Positions 43,726 through 53,040 of a DNA stretch of 64,000 nucleotides are shown here, piece by piece (position 1 is the stretch's first letter; each line of letters opens with the position of its first letter). The DNA is from Aquirufa lenticrescens (GTDB lineage: Bacteria; Bacteroidota; Bacteroidia; Cytophagales; Spirosomataceae), in NCBI RefSeq assembly GCF_019916085.1, contig NZ_CP049834.1, positions 1,410,501 through 1,474,500 of the forward strand, read 5' to 3'. The position numbers and the translations under genes were made by a program. A model generated the notes under the pieces. It was not told the DNA's origin, ran no database searches, and saw only the letters and a program-made list of their open reading frames with translations.

Positions 43726-45030
43726 TTATTTCACGTTGTACTTGTACTTATAACGCTCAAAAAGTTGGGAATGTTTGTTGTCTAAATTCAAGGCGCGGCC
43801 CTGAATAAAGGCATTCGTTAAAACGCTTGAACGCATATCTAACACATCGCCAGTGGAGATGATGATGTTCGCGTCTTTGCCTGCTTCGATACTGCCGGTG
43901 CGGTCAGCGATGCCTAGGATTTTAGCAGCGTTCAAGGTAATAGCTGAAAGTGCTTCCTCCTTCGTCATCCCATAAGCGGACATCGTTCCAGCGTGGAAAG
44001 GAAGGTCGCGTTGGCGCCAGTTTCCATCTCCGCCTTCGAAGCCCATGGAGAATAAAACACCTGCTTTTTGAAGCATTCCTGGTGTCTTATAAGGTTGATC
44101 TACGGCATCATCTTCTGCAGCGGGTAAGCTGTGGATTTCTCCCAAAATCACCGCTACTTTATTCTCCTTCAAAATATCCGCAATCATCCAGCTGTCTGTG
44201 GCTCCTACGAGGACAAGTTTGAAGTTGAATTCTTTGGCAAAATTAATGGCCGCAAGCATCTCCTTCACTAAATCGCAGTGCACGAAAAAGGGCTTGCTTC
44301 CGTCGAAAAGACCTCTCGTAGCTTCGAACTTCAAGTTCGTGCTTGTATGCGTTTTCTCATTCAGATATGCTTTTGCTTCCTTAAAAAAGGACCGCGCCTC
44401 TTCGAGGCGCGCCAACCCCGCCGCCACTGGATCCGCGTTCGCTCCTCTTCTTTGAAAAGCAGCTGGACGGTTAATCAAGGCCGGCATCTTAAAGTGAATG
44501 CCATTGTCCATCGCGTAAGCAGCATCTTGCCAGTTCCAAGCATCCAATTGCACGACGCTAGAAGAACCAGGGATCATCCCGCCTTGCGGCGTGATTTGCG
44601 CTAATAAAACGCCATTCGAACGCACCGTGTTAATGATTTTCGAATCGGTATTATACGCTACGATCGAACGGATGTTTGGGTTCATTTCGCCTAATTCCTC
44701 GATATCGATGGTCGACTTGGTGGAAGCGAATTCCACTAAACCTAAGCTCGAGTTAGGGGCGATTAAGCCTGGATAGACTTGCTTGCCGGTGGCATCGATG
44801 CGCTCAACGTCCCCTGAGATAGTCACAGGAGTGGCAGAAACGGTTTTGATTTTACCTTTTTCGAGAACGAGCGTGCCGTTTTCGATGATGGTTCCGTTGC
44901 CCACGTGGATGGTACCGCCGGTGATGACGATGGTCTTGCTTTGGGCAGGGGATGGGTGCATGGTTTCTTGTGCGAATGCAGAGATCCCGCTAAGCGCAAA
45001 GAAAAGAGTATATATGATCTGTTTTTTCAT
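43726..45030 (-). CDS. Amidohydrolase-family protein lacking key metal ligands
   Basis: 434 residues with a signal peptide (FALSGISAFAQ). The family frame is clear: ITGGTIHVGNGTIIENGTLV at the N-terminus and ITLNAAKILGIADRTGSIEAGKDAN at the C-terminus. However, the usual H-x-H after the first strand is replaced (YPGLIAPNSSLGL), GATDSW stands where a metal histidine is expected, and the late Asp segment reads FSMGFEGGDGN. It is probably not a standard metal hydrolase; it may assist the large protein encoded just upstream, to which it is related. Eight bases separate the two genes. Confidence 0.8.
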   Translation of the reverse strand: MKKQIIYTLFFALSGISAFAQETMHPSPAQSKTIVITGGTIHVGNGTIIENGTLVLEKGKIKTVSATPVTISGDVERIDATGKQVYPGLIAPNSSLGLVEFASTKSTIDIEELGEMNPNIRSIVAYNTDSKIINTVRSNGVLLAQITPQGGMIPGSSSVVQLDAWNWQDAAYAMDNGIHFKMPALINRPAAFQRRGANADPVAAGLARLEEARSFFKEAKAYLNEKTHTSTNLKFEATRGLFDGSKPFFVHCDLVKEMLAAINFAKEFNFKLVLVGATDSWMIADILKENKVAVILGEIHSLPAAEDDAVDQPYKTPGMLQKAGVLFSMGFEGGDGNWRQRDLPFHAGTMSAYGMTKEEALSAITLNAAKILGIADRTGSIEAGKDANIIISTGDVLDMRSSVLTNAFIQGRALNLDNKHSQLFERYKYKYNVK

Positions 45031-45038
45031 CTTGAATC

Positions 45039-48000
45039 TTAGTTTTCAGTGTTAGCCCAACGGTTCGAAATACGGTCCCAAATACTGTTTCCGTGGTGGT
45101 GATCCTCCTCGCATTCGTTCTCCGCCTTGTAGGATGGAGTCGCTGGACGAGTCGATGCGCCGCCTTTTTTCGCGCCGATCATCTTTTGCACTAAGCGTTG
45201 TTTTTCCGCTTTCAATTCCGCTTGGCGAATCAAATCTGCCGCGCGATCGAAAACTACGGCGCCATCTACGATCGTGTGCTCCGATTTCGCATAAATCGAT
45301 AATGGATTGTCTGACCAAACCACGATATCGGCATCCTTACCTTCCTTGATAGAACCGACGCGGTCAGCGACGTGTAACATTTTGGCAGGATTCAACGTCA
45401 CCATTTTCAAGGCTTCTTCCTCCGACATCCCCGCGTATTTCACTGATTTCGCTGCTTCTTGGTTCAAACGACGCGCCATTTCCGCATCATCCGAATTAAT
45501 CGCCACATTCACGCCCGTCTTCTGCATCAGGTACGCATTTTGTGGAATCGCATCCGTTACCTCCATTTTATACGTCCACCAATCGGAGAAAGTAGAGGCA
45601 TTCGCACCGTGTTTGGCCATAATATCAGCTACTTTATAACCTTCCAAAATGTGGGTAAACGTGTTCACCGTGAATCCAAAATGATCCGCTACCTTCATCA
45701 TCGCGTTAATTTCGCTCTGTACATACGAGTGGCACGTGATGAAACGTTTGTGGTTCAAAATCTCCACCAAAGTCTCTAATTCCAAGTCAATGCGCTTGCC
45801 AGGACCTTGTTTTTCATAGTCTCTCGCACGTGTGAACGCATCCATCAACACCTGCTCCACACCCATACGCGTGTCTGGGAAACGCGGATTCGAAGTATTC
45901 CAAGAGCGTTTTACGTTCTCGCCCAATGCGAATTTGATAAATGGATCCCAGTTCGCAAACTTCATTCCCTCGGCGTTCGCACCCCAACGGAACTTCAATA
46001 ATTGCGTTTGGCCACCAATCGTGTTACATGATCCGTGCAAAATGTGGCTAGACGTTACGCCACCACTCAATTGACGGTAGATATCCACATCATCTGGATC
46101 GATCACGTCTTGGATACGTACCTCAGCCGTTACTGATTGCGAACATTCGTTAATGCCGCCGGTTCCCGCTACGTGCGAGTGCTCGTCGATGATCCCCGCC
46201 GTTACGTGTTTGCCTGTTCCGTCGATCACGCGCGCCGTTGGATCTTTCAATCCTTTCCCGATCGCCGCGATTTTGCCGTTCTTTAAAAGTACATCGCTGT
46301 CCTTTAAAACGCCTGATTTTTCATTCGTCCAAACCGTCGCGTTCTTGATCAAGATCGTTTCGACCGTCGCTGGCTTAGGTGTTCCGTATCCCGCAAATGG
46401 GTAGATCACAGATCCTAATTCTAATTTATCTTCTTTCTTACCTGCTTTTTTCGTTACCGTATCTGCCGCCGCGGAAGCCTTTGCTTTCCAAGAAACCCAG
46501 TCGCCGTTCGCTAATTGGCCTGTTCCCGCGAAGCTCGCGTCTCCGAATGTTCCCGTTAAGCGTGTGCGCTTACCTTTGTCTGCTTTTGAAGAGAAGCTTA
46601 AGTTGATTAAGGATTCTTTTTGGGTGAAATCAACTGAAGTAGTGTCTTTGGCCAAAATCTGAACCTTATACCCTCCTGGCTCGCCTGAGATGCTCAAAGT
46701 CGCCTTGTTCGCACCTAATTGTAAATCATATTTTCCTGCCAACGAATTCCATTGTTCCTTCGCAATCGGATACGCATCGCCTTGCACCCAGTTCTCAATG
46801 ATAGTCGTTTTTTCCGCGAAAACGGGACCATTTGTGATCACGAAGTTCGCTAGTTTGCCTGCATCCAGACTTCCGACCATGTCAGAAACACCTAAGATTG
46901 TTGCTGGGATTGAAGTCAACGCCTCAAGCGCCTTTTGCTCGCTCAAACCGTATTGAATCGCCTTACGGAGATTTGGCATAAAACTACTCACATCTTTTAA
47001 TCCATTCGCCGTGATAGCAAATGAAAGACCCGCTTTCTCAAAAGTAGCTGGGTTCGTAGGCGCTAATTCCCAGTGCTTCATATCCGCCACATTCACGAAA
47101 CGCGCGTCCGTCGGATCCTCTAAATCCATCACTTGCGGGAAGTCCAAAGGCAAAATGAATTTCGCATTCGACGCTTTCATCTCATCAATACGTTGGTATT
47201 CGTTACCACTCGCTTTGATAATGTATTGAACACCAAACTCATCACCGATTTTGTCCGCCCGTAAAGCAGACCACTTATCTGTTACCTCGAAGATTTGAGG
47301 AAGCGCTTGAATCTCGTTAAAAGAGGCCAAAGACAAATTTGTTCCCTCTTTCGCCGGCTTCGATTTGTACCAAGCGGCGTCTAAGAAGTTTTGGCGTAAA
47401 AGCGCAATCGAACCCATCAAAGAGCCCGGATAATCCTGCGTCGACGATCCCTTATTAAAGGAATAATGCGCCGAAGCTTTCTCTTTCAAGACCACCAAGT
47501 TTTCTCTTTGCTTCGCTAAGCTCACAAAAACGCCGGTTCCACGAGAGATACCGTCCATATGGTGGGTCAAAACCGTGCCAAAGCCCAGCTTGCGCAATTC
47601 CTTCGCCTTCGAATCATTCACTTCGAACAATTTCGCGTGCGAAACCTCCGATTTGATGGCCTGATTCCAAGAATAAGGGCCTTTTGTGTTCGAAATCATT
47701 TGAGAGGGTGAACGGAATCCGCCGCCACCAGGTGCTACGGGATTCATCCCGTAATCACTGTAAAGATCAATAAAAGAGGGGTAAATATACTTACCGCCAC
47801 AATCGATCACCACCGCGTCTTTAGGGACTGCCACAGCTCCGACCGATTCGATCTTGCCGTTTTTAATCACCAAAGTCGCCTTGGTTAAAGTCGTTTTTGC
47901 ATCTTTCACGATGGTCGCATTTGTGAAGGCATAATAGCCATTCGACGGACTTGCGACGTCATTAATCGGGAAAGTGACTTGAGAAAAGAGAGACGTGCTC

Positions 48001-48047
48001 ACGAAGAGGAACAGGGCTCCCAGCCAAAAAGGTTGAAATTTTTTCAT
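45039..48047 (-). CDS. Large secreted amidohydrolase with two related halves
   Basis: 1002 residues, with a signal peptide ending at SLFSQ. The N-terminal half (about 30-430) follows the amidohydrolase frame but lacks H-x-H (YPSFIDLYSDYGM). A beta-rich insert of roughly 110 residues follows. The C-terminal half (about 565-960) has the full metal site: GIIDEHSHVAG, TCHSYVQ, NTFTHILEG and NSDDAEM, ending in LNPAKMLHVADRVGSIKEG. So only the second half should be catalytic. Substrate unknown; imidazolonepropionase- or dipeptidase-like hydrolysis in the periplasm is the family expectation. Confidence 0.85.
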   Translation of the reverse strand: MKKFQPFWLGALFLFVSTSLFSQVTFPINDVASPSNGYYAFTNATIVKDAKTTLTKATLVIKNGKIESVGAVAVPKDAVVIDCGGKYIYPSFIDLYSDYGMNPVAPGGGGFRSPSQMISNTKGPYSWNQAIKSEVSHAKLFEVNDSKAKELRKLGFGTVLTHHMDGISRGTGVFVSLAKQRENLVVLKEKASAHYSFNKGSSTQDYPGSLMGSIALLRQNFLDAAWYKSKPAKEGTNLSLASFNEIQALPQIFEVTDKWSALRADKIGDEFGVQYIIKASGNEYQRIDEMKASNAKFILPLDFPQVMDLEDPTDARFVNVADMKHWELAPTNPATFEKAGLSFAITANGLKDVSSFMPNLRKAIQYGLSEQKALEALTSIPATILGVSDMVGSLDAGKLANFVITNGPVFAEKTTIIENWVQGDAYPIAKEQWNSLAGKYDLQLGANKATLSISGEPGGYKVQILAKDTTSVDFTQKESLINLSFSSKADKGKRTRLTGTFGDASFAGTGQLANGDWVSWKAKASAAADTVTKKAGKKEDKLELGSVIYPFAGYGTPKPATVETILIKNATVWTNEKSGVLKDSDVLLKNGKIAAIGKGLKDPTARVIDGTGKHVTAGIIDEHSHVAGTGGINECSQSVTAEVRIQDVIDPDDVDIYRQLSGGVTSSHILHGSCNTIGGQTQLLKFRWGANAEGMKFANWDPFIKFALGENVKRSWNTSNPRFPDTRMGVEQVLMDAFTRARDYEKQGPGKRIDLELETLVEILNHKRFITCHSYVQSEINAMMKVADHFGFTVNTFTHILEGYKVADIMAKHGANASTFSDWWTYKMEVTDAIPQNAYLMQKTGVNVAINSDDAEMARRLNQEAAKSVKYAGMSEEEALKMVTLNPAKMLHVADRVGSIKEGKDADIVVWSDNPLSIYAKSEHTIVDGAVVFDRAADLIRQAELKAEKQRLVQKMIGAKKGGASTRPATPSYKAENECEEDHHHGNSIWDRISNRWANTEN

Positions 48048-48096
48048 TCGTTGATTTTTGTTGGAGATTAAAGATAGAAAATTTTTGTCTTTGGCC

Positions 48097-48104
48097 TATC
48101 TTTG
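48097..48104 (+). promoter_or_regulatory. Candidate -7 box for the ferritin-like gene
   Basis: TATCTTTG matches TAnnTTTG and ends 24 bases before the ATG at 48129. The -33 element is unclear. Confidence 0.45.
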
Positions 48105-48128
48105 TCTACACATTTTGCCTAAGTCATC

Positions 48129-48728
48129 ATGCATACCGCTAATACCATCGCCGCTCTTGTGGCGAATCCTGAATCCCATGCCCGTTTTTTGAACACGCTT
48201 TCCTTCATGGAAAATTCTGGCGCGCGAAAAATTTCCAAGTTTGAGCACAAAAAAGAGGTCAGCCTGATCATCCTAAAACACGCCGCGGAAGAACACCGCC
48301 ACGCGTACTATTTGAAGAAGCAGATCAGTAAATTAGTTCCGTCCGGCTTCGAGACCTACGACGATTCCTTTTTGATCAACCCACGCTCTTCCCGCTTCTA
48401 TTTAGACGTATTGGACCTGCGTGTCAGCCAATATGCCAAGAAAAAACTAGGCCTTACCGGCTACGACGTAAAATGGGCGGCCTATTTATTAGTGACCTAC
48501 GCCATCGAATTACGAGCAGATGAATTGTATCCGATTTACCAGCAAATATTAACGGAAACAAAATCTAAAGTCCAAGTGAAATCCATCATCGTAGAAGAGG
48601 AGGGACACTTAGAAGAGATGATTTCGCAATTAAAAGCTACTTGGCCAGACTGGGAACAGCACGCCGCCGTGGCCGTTCAGATCGAAACGGAATTGTATCA
48701 GGATTGGGTGAGTTCGCTGGTGGCGTAG
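48129..48728 (+). CDS. Ferritin-like (di-iron type) protein of unknown function
   Basis: 199 residues, mostly helical, with no signal peptide. HAAEEHRHAYYL and VEEEGHLEEM are two E-x-x-H pairs, and ENSGARK with AIELRADELYPIY supplies the two extra acidic ligands, which fits a four-helix bundle binding two metal ions. It does not look like classical ferritin, Dps or rubrerythrin in length or motif spacing. It could be an oxidase or hydroxylase of the ferritin-like superfamily. It stands alone on the + strand between two - strand blocks. Confidence 0.7.
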   Translation: MHTANTIAALVANPESHARFLNTLSFMENSGARKISKFEHKKEVSLIILKHAAEEHRHAYYLKKQISKLVPSGFETYDDSFLINPRSSRFYLDVLDLRVSQYAKKKLGLTGYDVKWAAYLLVTYAIELRADELYPIYQQILTETKSKVQVKSIIVEEEGHLEEMISQLKATWPDWEQHAAVAVQIETELYQDWVSSLVA

Positions 48729-48745
48729 TTCACAAAACGTGAACT
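48729..48745. other. Small inverted repeat at a convergent gene junction
   Basis: GTTCAC, five bases, GTGAAC: a perfect six-pair stem between the stop of the ferritin-like gene and the last codons of the fucosidase gene. There is no T run, so it is only a weak terminator candidate. Confidence 0.4.
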
Positions 48746-51117
48746 TCTCCCGTTTTTATCAACAAACTTTTAATCTCGCCATTCACCTTCACTTTCGCTG
48801 CGCTTCCTTTCAGTCCTTTCAGGTGTAGGGACGTCACTTTGCCGTCTTTCCAGCTCATGGAAATCTCGAATCCACCACGGGTTTTTAAGCCAGAAACCGA
48901 TCCCTCAGAAGCCCAAGCCGCCGGTAAAGCCGGAAGAGTTTCAATTAATTCAGGTGTTGATTGAACGAGCATTTCTGCAACAGCCGCGGAACCACCAAAG
49001 TTTCCATCGATCTGGAATGGAGGGTGTGCGTCGAATAAGTTTGGATAAGTGCCACCGCCGCGAGCGTAGTTTACTTTTACGCCGTCCGGTTCTACGTATT
49101 TCAAGAGTTCACGGTACATTTTGTAGGCATGATCTCCGTCGCGCAGACGTGCCCAGAGGTTAATTCTCCAGCCTTTGGACCAGCCGGTTGTCTCATCGCC
49201 TTTGATCTCTAAGGTCTTTTTAGCCGCCGCTGCAATCGTTGGCGTTTCTGCCAATGTCACGTGCGTTCCCGGATATAAACCGTATAAATGCGATTGGTGG
49301 CGGTGCTTCGGATCCGTGTCCTCCCAGTCGAAATACCATTCTTGCAGATTCCCTTTCGCACCTACTTGATAAGGAAGCATTTTCGATAAAGCCTTTTCTA
49401 AAGTCGCCTGAAAGGCCGGGTCTTTTTGAAGGATCTTTTCAGCCGCGATTAAGTCCAAAAACAACTCGCGAATCATCGCTAAATCCGCCGTCGCCCCGTA
49501 GGCCGTCGCTCCTTGGTAGCCCGTAGGCGTGATGAATTTATTCTCTGGTGAAGTTGATGGAGACGTGATCAAGCGACCATTTTTGTCTTCAATTAACCAA
49601 TACAGGCAGAATTCCGCCGCACCGCGCATCAATGGATAGGCCTTAGCCTCTAAGAATTTCTTGTCCTGTGTGAACAAATAATGTTCCCACAAATGGGTCG
49701 AAGCCCAGGTCGCGCCCATCGGCCAGTTCGCCCAACTGGGGTCACCGTTTCCGAAATCTCCCACTGGATTCGACATCGCCCAAATATCTGAATTGTGGTG
49801 AACCACCCAACCCGGCGCATCGTAAAACGTTTTTGCCGTAATGCGCCCCGTCTTTTCTAGGTTCTCTAGGAAGCCCAAAAACGGCGTATGCATCTCACTC
49901 AAATTCGTATTTTCTGCCAGCCAATAATTCTCTTCGGCATTAATATTCATCGTATAATTACTTGACCAAGGTGGTCGAATATGTGGATTCCACAGTCCTT
50001 GCAAGTTCGCTGGTACGCCCGGCGTCCGCGAGCTTGAGATCAATAAATACCGCCCAAACTGGAAGTATAAGGTTTCGAGGTAGTTGTCCTTTTCGCCTTT
50101 GGCATAACGACGTAAACGCTCATCCGTAGGCAATTCCGGTGCATTATCCGCTGGCAAACTCAAGTTCACGCGCTTGAAATACGGCTGGTAATCCGCTAAA
50201 TGGCGCGCCAATAATTGCTCCGCACCCTTAAAGCTGGCCGCTTGCAAACGCTTTTCTGACAAGTCATCTTCATTCAAACCCTCCTTCGATGGGCTCTTAT
50301 CAAAGCCATTAAAACTCGTCGCCATCGTCACTAAAATCGTCGCGTCCGTTCCGCCCACCATCTGCAAGGTCGAATCCGTGCGAACTACTTTTCCATCCGC
50401 CGACTGAATCAAAATATCGGATGCAAAACGTGTTCCTTTTGAATCATCGAACATAATGGGATTCCCTTGCTTGCGGACATAATTCGGATCCGCTCGAACC
50501 GGCGCCGTGCCCTTTGCATGTAGGTGATTAATGGTCGATTTCGTCGAATAACGCAACAAGGACTTGAATTGAACCGTAAAGTTCAACCCCTTTTTCTCCT
50601 TACTCGTTAAGTGAATCACGAACACATTGTCCGGATGCGAAAAGAAATATTCCTTGCGAATCTCGTTCGTACCCGCGTGGTAATGCACCGTCGAAACCGC
50701 CTTGTCTAAATTCAATTCGCGGCGGTATTCCGTCGGATTCTCATGGTTAAAGTCGACATATAAGGTTCCCAGAGGCGCATACGACTCCGAGAATTTACCT
50801 TGGATTTTACGGACCAAAGAATCCGCCGCCTTGTAATTTTCCTGACGCAATGCCTCGCGAACTGCCGGCAAATTTTTATACGCCTCCTTATTCATATATG
50901 GATCCATCGGCTCCCCAGACCACAAAGTCAGGTCATTCAAGAAGATTTTATCGCTCTTTGTTCCGCCAAAAACCGTCGCACCCTGCTTCCCATTTCCGAG
51001 CACAAGCGCCTCTTCAAAATAGGTCGCCGGCTTATCGTACCACAATCGCATGGGCTTCTGTTGTTTTTGCTGTGCGAAGGTGCTGAAGGCTAAAAGGGTT
51101 AAGAATAGTATGCGCAT
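48730..51117 (-). CDS. GH95 family alpha-L-fucosidase
   Basis: 795 residues with a signal peptide (RILFLTLLAFSTFAQ), so periplasmic or surface-exposed. The N-terminal beta-domain starts with LWYDKPATYFEEALVLGNGK and LWSGEP. The helical-barrel part carries the GH95 active-site segments: YTMNINAEENYWLAE (the two Asn residues that assist water), SPSTSPEN with the general-acid Glu, and IDGNFGGSAAVAEML with the Asp. Family role: release of terminal fucose from glycans, usually with alpha-1,2 linkage. Members acting on L-galactose are known, so the precise sugar is not fixed. Confidence 0.92.
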   Translation of the reverse strand: MRILFLTLLAFSTFAQQKQQKPMRLWYDKPATYFEEALVLGNGKQGATVFGGTKSDKIFLNDLTLWSGEPMDPYMNKEAYKNLPAVREALRQENYKAADSLVRKIQGKFSESYAPLGTLYVDFNHENPTEYRRELNLDKAVSTVHYHAGTNEIRKEYFFSHPDNVFVIHLTSKEKKGLNFTVQFKSLLRYSTKSTINHLHAKGTAPVRADPNYVRKQGNPIMFDDSKGTRFASDILIQSADGKVVRTDSTLQMVGGTDATILVTMATSFNGFDKSPSKEGLNEDDLSEKRLQAASFKGAEQLLARHLADYQPYFKRVNLSLPADNAPELPTDERLRRYAKGEKDNYLETLYFQFGRYLLISSSRTPGVPANLQGLWNPHIRPPWSSNYTMNINAEENYWLAENTNLSEMHTPFLGFLENLEKTGRITAKTFYDAPGWVVHHNSDIWAMSNPVGDFGNGDPSWANWPMGATWASTHLWEHYLFTQDKKFLEAKAYPLMRGAAEFCLYWLIEDKNGRLITSPSTSPENKFITPTGYQGATAYGATADLAMIRELFLDLIAAEKILQKDPAFQATLEKALSKMLPYQVGAKGNLQEWYFDWEDTDPKHRHQSHLYGLYPGTHVTLAETPTIAAAAKKTLEIKGDETTGWSKGWRINLWARLRDGDHAYKMYRELLKYVEPDGVKVNYARGGGTYPNLFDAHPPFQIDGNFGGSAAVAEMLVQSTPELIETLPALPAAWASEGSVSGLKTRGGFEISMSWKDGKVTSLHLKGLKGSAAKVKVNGEIKSLLIKTGEVHVL

Positions 51118-51121
51118 AGGT

Positions 51122-51883
51122 TTATTTTTTTATCGCCAAACGGCCCGTGTAGTCAATTCTCTGTAATAAAATCGAATTCTTTTGCTCTGCGAAATACTCG
51201 TCCACCGCTTTTCGGCAGCCCTCCCAGTGGCCATAATCGTCGATGATCATAACGCCGCTTTCGCTTAAAGAAGGATATAAATGAATCAATTCGTGTTTCG
51301 TAGAAGTGTACCAGTCCGTATCTAAACGTAACAGGGCGATGGCGCCTGTGGGAACTGTGACAGGAATCGTGTCTTCGACTTTACCCTCCACGTAATGGAT
51401 ATTTTCTGCAGGAAATGAACTGTTCGACATCGTTAATTTCACATCGTCTAAGTTTGCCAAACACCAAACCGAAGTCTCCTTCTGGTCTTGTGTTTGCTCG
51501 AGCATTTGGTCCGCTTTTTGGCCCCTAAAATCCACATCCTCCGCCGTAGGTTCAGACATCCCCTCGAAAGTATCGTATAAATAGAGGTGGCGATCGCTCA
51601 CCCCGCGGTGCGCCAAAACCTGCGCCACCATCAGCGAAGATCCCCCGCGCCACACGCCACATTCCACAAAATCCCCCGGAATATGTTGATCAATCACATA
51701 ATTCGTTGCTTGATATAAGGCAAACATCCGCTCCACCGAGGTCATCGTGTAGGGCTGGCATTTCTCATAAAAGCTCCAAAAGGTTTTGTCCAGAATATCC
51801 GCGTAAGGCCCAGCGGCCTTGCGATCGAATTTGGTGACTTTGTAACCGAATTGTTCAATAAGGTTTAGAAGGAATTTGCGCAT
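51122..51883 (-). CDS. TylF/MycF-like O-methyltransferase
   Basis: 253 residues. FVECGVWRGGSSLMVAQVL is the SAM-binding motif, LYDTFEGMSEP the acidic second strand, and LRLDTDWYTSTKHELIHLYP with MIIDDYGHWEGCRKAV the metal-binding aspartates typical of the TylF family. These enzymes methylate sugar hydroxyls in antibiotics, and homologues decorate bacterial surface sugars. It stands beside the fucosidase gene but away from the polysaccharide clusters. Two aggressive acidic stretches near the middle are normal for the family. Confidence 0.85.
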   Translation of the reverse strand: MRKFLLNLIEQFGYKVTKFDRKAAGPYADILDKTFWSFYEKCQPYTMTSVERMFALYQATNYVIDQHIPGDFVECGVWRGGSSLMVAQVLAHRGVSDRHLYLYDTFEGMSEPTAEDVDFRGQKADQMLEQTQDQKETSVWCLANLDDVKLTMSNSSFPAENIHYVEGKVEDTIPVTVPTGAIALLRLDTDWYTSTKHELIHLYPSLSESGVMIIDDYGHWEGCRKAVDEYFAEQKNSILLQRIDYTGRLAIKK

Positions 51884-51950
51884 AGGAGGTAATTTCTCCT
51901 AAAAATAGTAAAAATTTTGTGGTTTGGTATACCTGAATACCCTTAAAACA

Positions 51951-51980
51951 AAAGACCCTAACATCGCTGTTAGGGTCTTT
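51951..51980 (-). terminator. Hairpin terminator after tRNA-Phe
   Basis: Thirteen-base perfect arms AAAGACCCTAACA and TGTTAGGGTCTTT with a four-base loop. On the - strand it is followed by TTTTGTTTT, which fits termination of the tRNA transcript. Confidence 0.85.
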
Positions 51981-51991
51981 ATTCATTGAAG

Positions 51992-52064
51992 TGGTAGATC
52001 CCGGACTCGAACCGGGGACACACGGATTTTCAATCCGATGCTCTACCAACTGAGCTAATCCACC
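51992..52064 (-). tRNA. tRNA-Phe (anticodon GAA)
   Basis: 73 bases on the - strand. The acceptor stem GGTGGAT pairs with ATCTACC; the D arm TTAGCTCAGTTGGTAGAGC, the anticodon loop TTGAAAA with GAA, and the T arm CCCCGGTTCGAGTCCGGG are all present. CCA is not encoded. The outer pair of the anticodon stem appears to be T-T. The gene has its own promoter-like element and terminator. Confidence 0.93.
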
Positions 52065-52090
52065 TCAATTCCCCGCGTTAATCGGGAGTG

Positions 52091-52121
52091 CAAAAATAAG
52101 TATAATTTTATTTAATCCCAA
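52091..52121 (-). promoter_or_regulatory. Promoter for tRNA-Phe
   Basis: Read on the - strand: TTG (52121-52119), 20 bases, then TATTTTTG (52098-52091), which matches the Bacteroidota pattern TTG...TAnnTTTG; the tRNA begins 26 bases further on. This is the best promoter match seen in the window. Confidence 0.6.
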
Positions 52122-52163
52122 TCTTGGCTTAAAAAAAACAAAGAAATCTCGCAATTCGGGGAT

Positions 52164-53039
52164 TTATTCGCCGAAAAGGCCGCTCGATAAATAGCGATCT
52201 CCGCGGTCGCAAATGATGCACACGATCACACCTTCCTCTAACTCAGTCGCTAAGCGTAAGCTGGCCAAAACACTGCCGCCACTGCTCATGCCTCCGAACA
52301 CGCCTTCGACTTTAGCGAGCGCACGCGTCATCGCGGTGGCATCTGCTTCTGAAATATCCATCACGCGGTCTACGCGAGACGGGTCATAGATTTTAGGCCG
52401 GTATTCAATAGGCCAGCGGCGGATGCCAGGGATTTTAGAGCCGTCTGTGGGCTGGCAGCCTACGATTTGGATGGCTGGATTTTGTTCTTTTAAGTACATC
52501 GAGGTGCCCATAATGGTACCCGTGGTGCCCATAGAACTCACGAAGTGCGTGATTGTGCCATTCGTGTCGCGGAAAATTTCGGGTCCTGTCGTTTTGTAAT
52601 GGGCTAAATAATTATCTGGATTCTCGAACTGATTCAACATAAAGAACTCACCTGAGGCTGCCTTTTCAACGGCATAGTCACGGGCTGATTCGATGGTTTC
52701 TGTCAGCGTTACGGTAGCTCCGAAAGCTTCCATCGTCAACACGCGTTCGCGCGTAGAATTTGCCGGCATCGCTAATTCAATTTCGATGTCATATAAACGG
52801 GCAATCATCGCCAGCGCGATTCCCGTGTTGCCAGAGGTCGCTTCGATGAGCTTCATTCCCGCCTTTAATTCCCCGCGCTGGATGGCGCCTTCGATCATGT
52901 TTTTCGCGGCACGATCTTTCACGGATCCGCCTGGATTGTTCCCCTCTAATTTCCCGTAAATCTTGACCTTCGGGTTCGGGTTCAAGCGCGATAATTCGAC
53001 TAAGGGAGTGTTTCCGACTAAATCTAATAGCTGGCTCAT
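52164..53039 (-). CDS. cysM: Cysteine synthase B (O-acetylserine sulfhydrylase)
   Basis: 291 residues from the ATG at 53039; the open frame extends upstream only over the end of cysE. LLDLVGNTPLVELSRL, the PLP lysine in NPGGSVKDRAAKNM, EATSGNTGIALAM and the late GMSSGGSVLAS are the landmark segments, and IRRWPIEYRPKIYD is typical of CysM rather than CysK. It makes cysteine from O-acetylserine and sulfide, or thiosulfate in CysM. It lies one base after cysE, whose product supplies the substrate; both end a tightly coupled operon that includes bshC. Confidence 0.92.
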   Translation of the reverse strand: MSQLLDLVGNTPLVELSRLNPNPKVKIYGKLEGNNPGGSVKDRAAKNMIEGAIQRGELKAGMKLIEATSGNTGIALAMIARLYDIEIELAMPANSTRERVLTMEAFGATVTLTETIESARDYAVEKAASGEFFMLNQFENPDNYLAHYKTTGPEIFRDTNGTITHFVSSMGTTGTIMGTSMYLKEQNPAIQIVGCQPTDGSKIPGIRRWPIEYRPKIYDPSRVDRVMDISEADATAMTRALAKVEGVFGGMSSGGSVLASLRLATELEEGVIVCIICDRGDRYLSSGLFGE

Positions 53040-53040
53040 A

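Noticed and set aside
43950-47229. Numerous + strand open frames opposite the two amidohydrolase genes
   Set aside because: They are shadows of high-scoring - strand genes, have no recognisable domains, and overlap each other.
51855-52049. Open frame overlapping tRNA-Phe and its terminator
   Set aside because: It runs through the tRNA gene and a hairpin on the same strand; no protein features.
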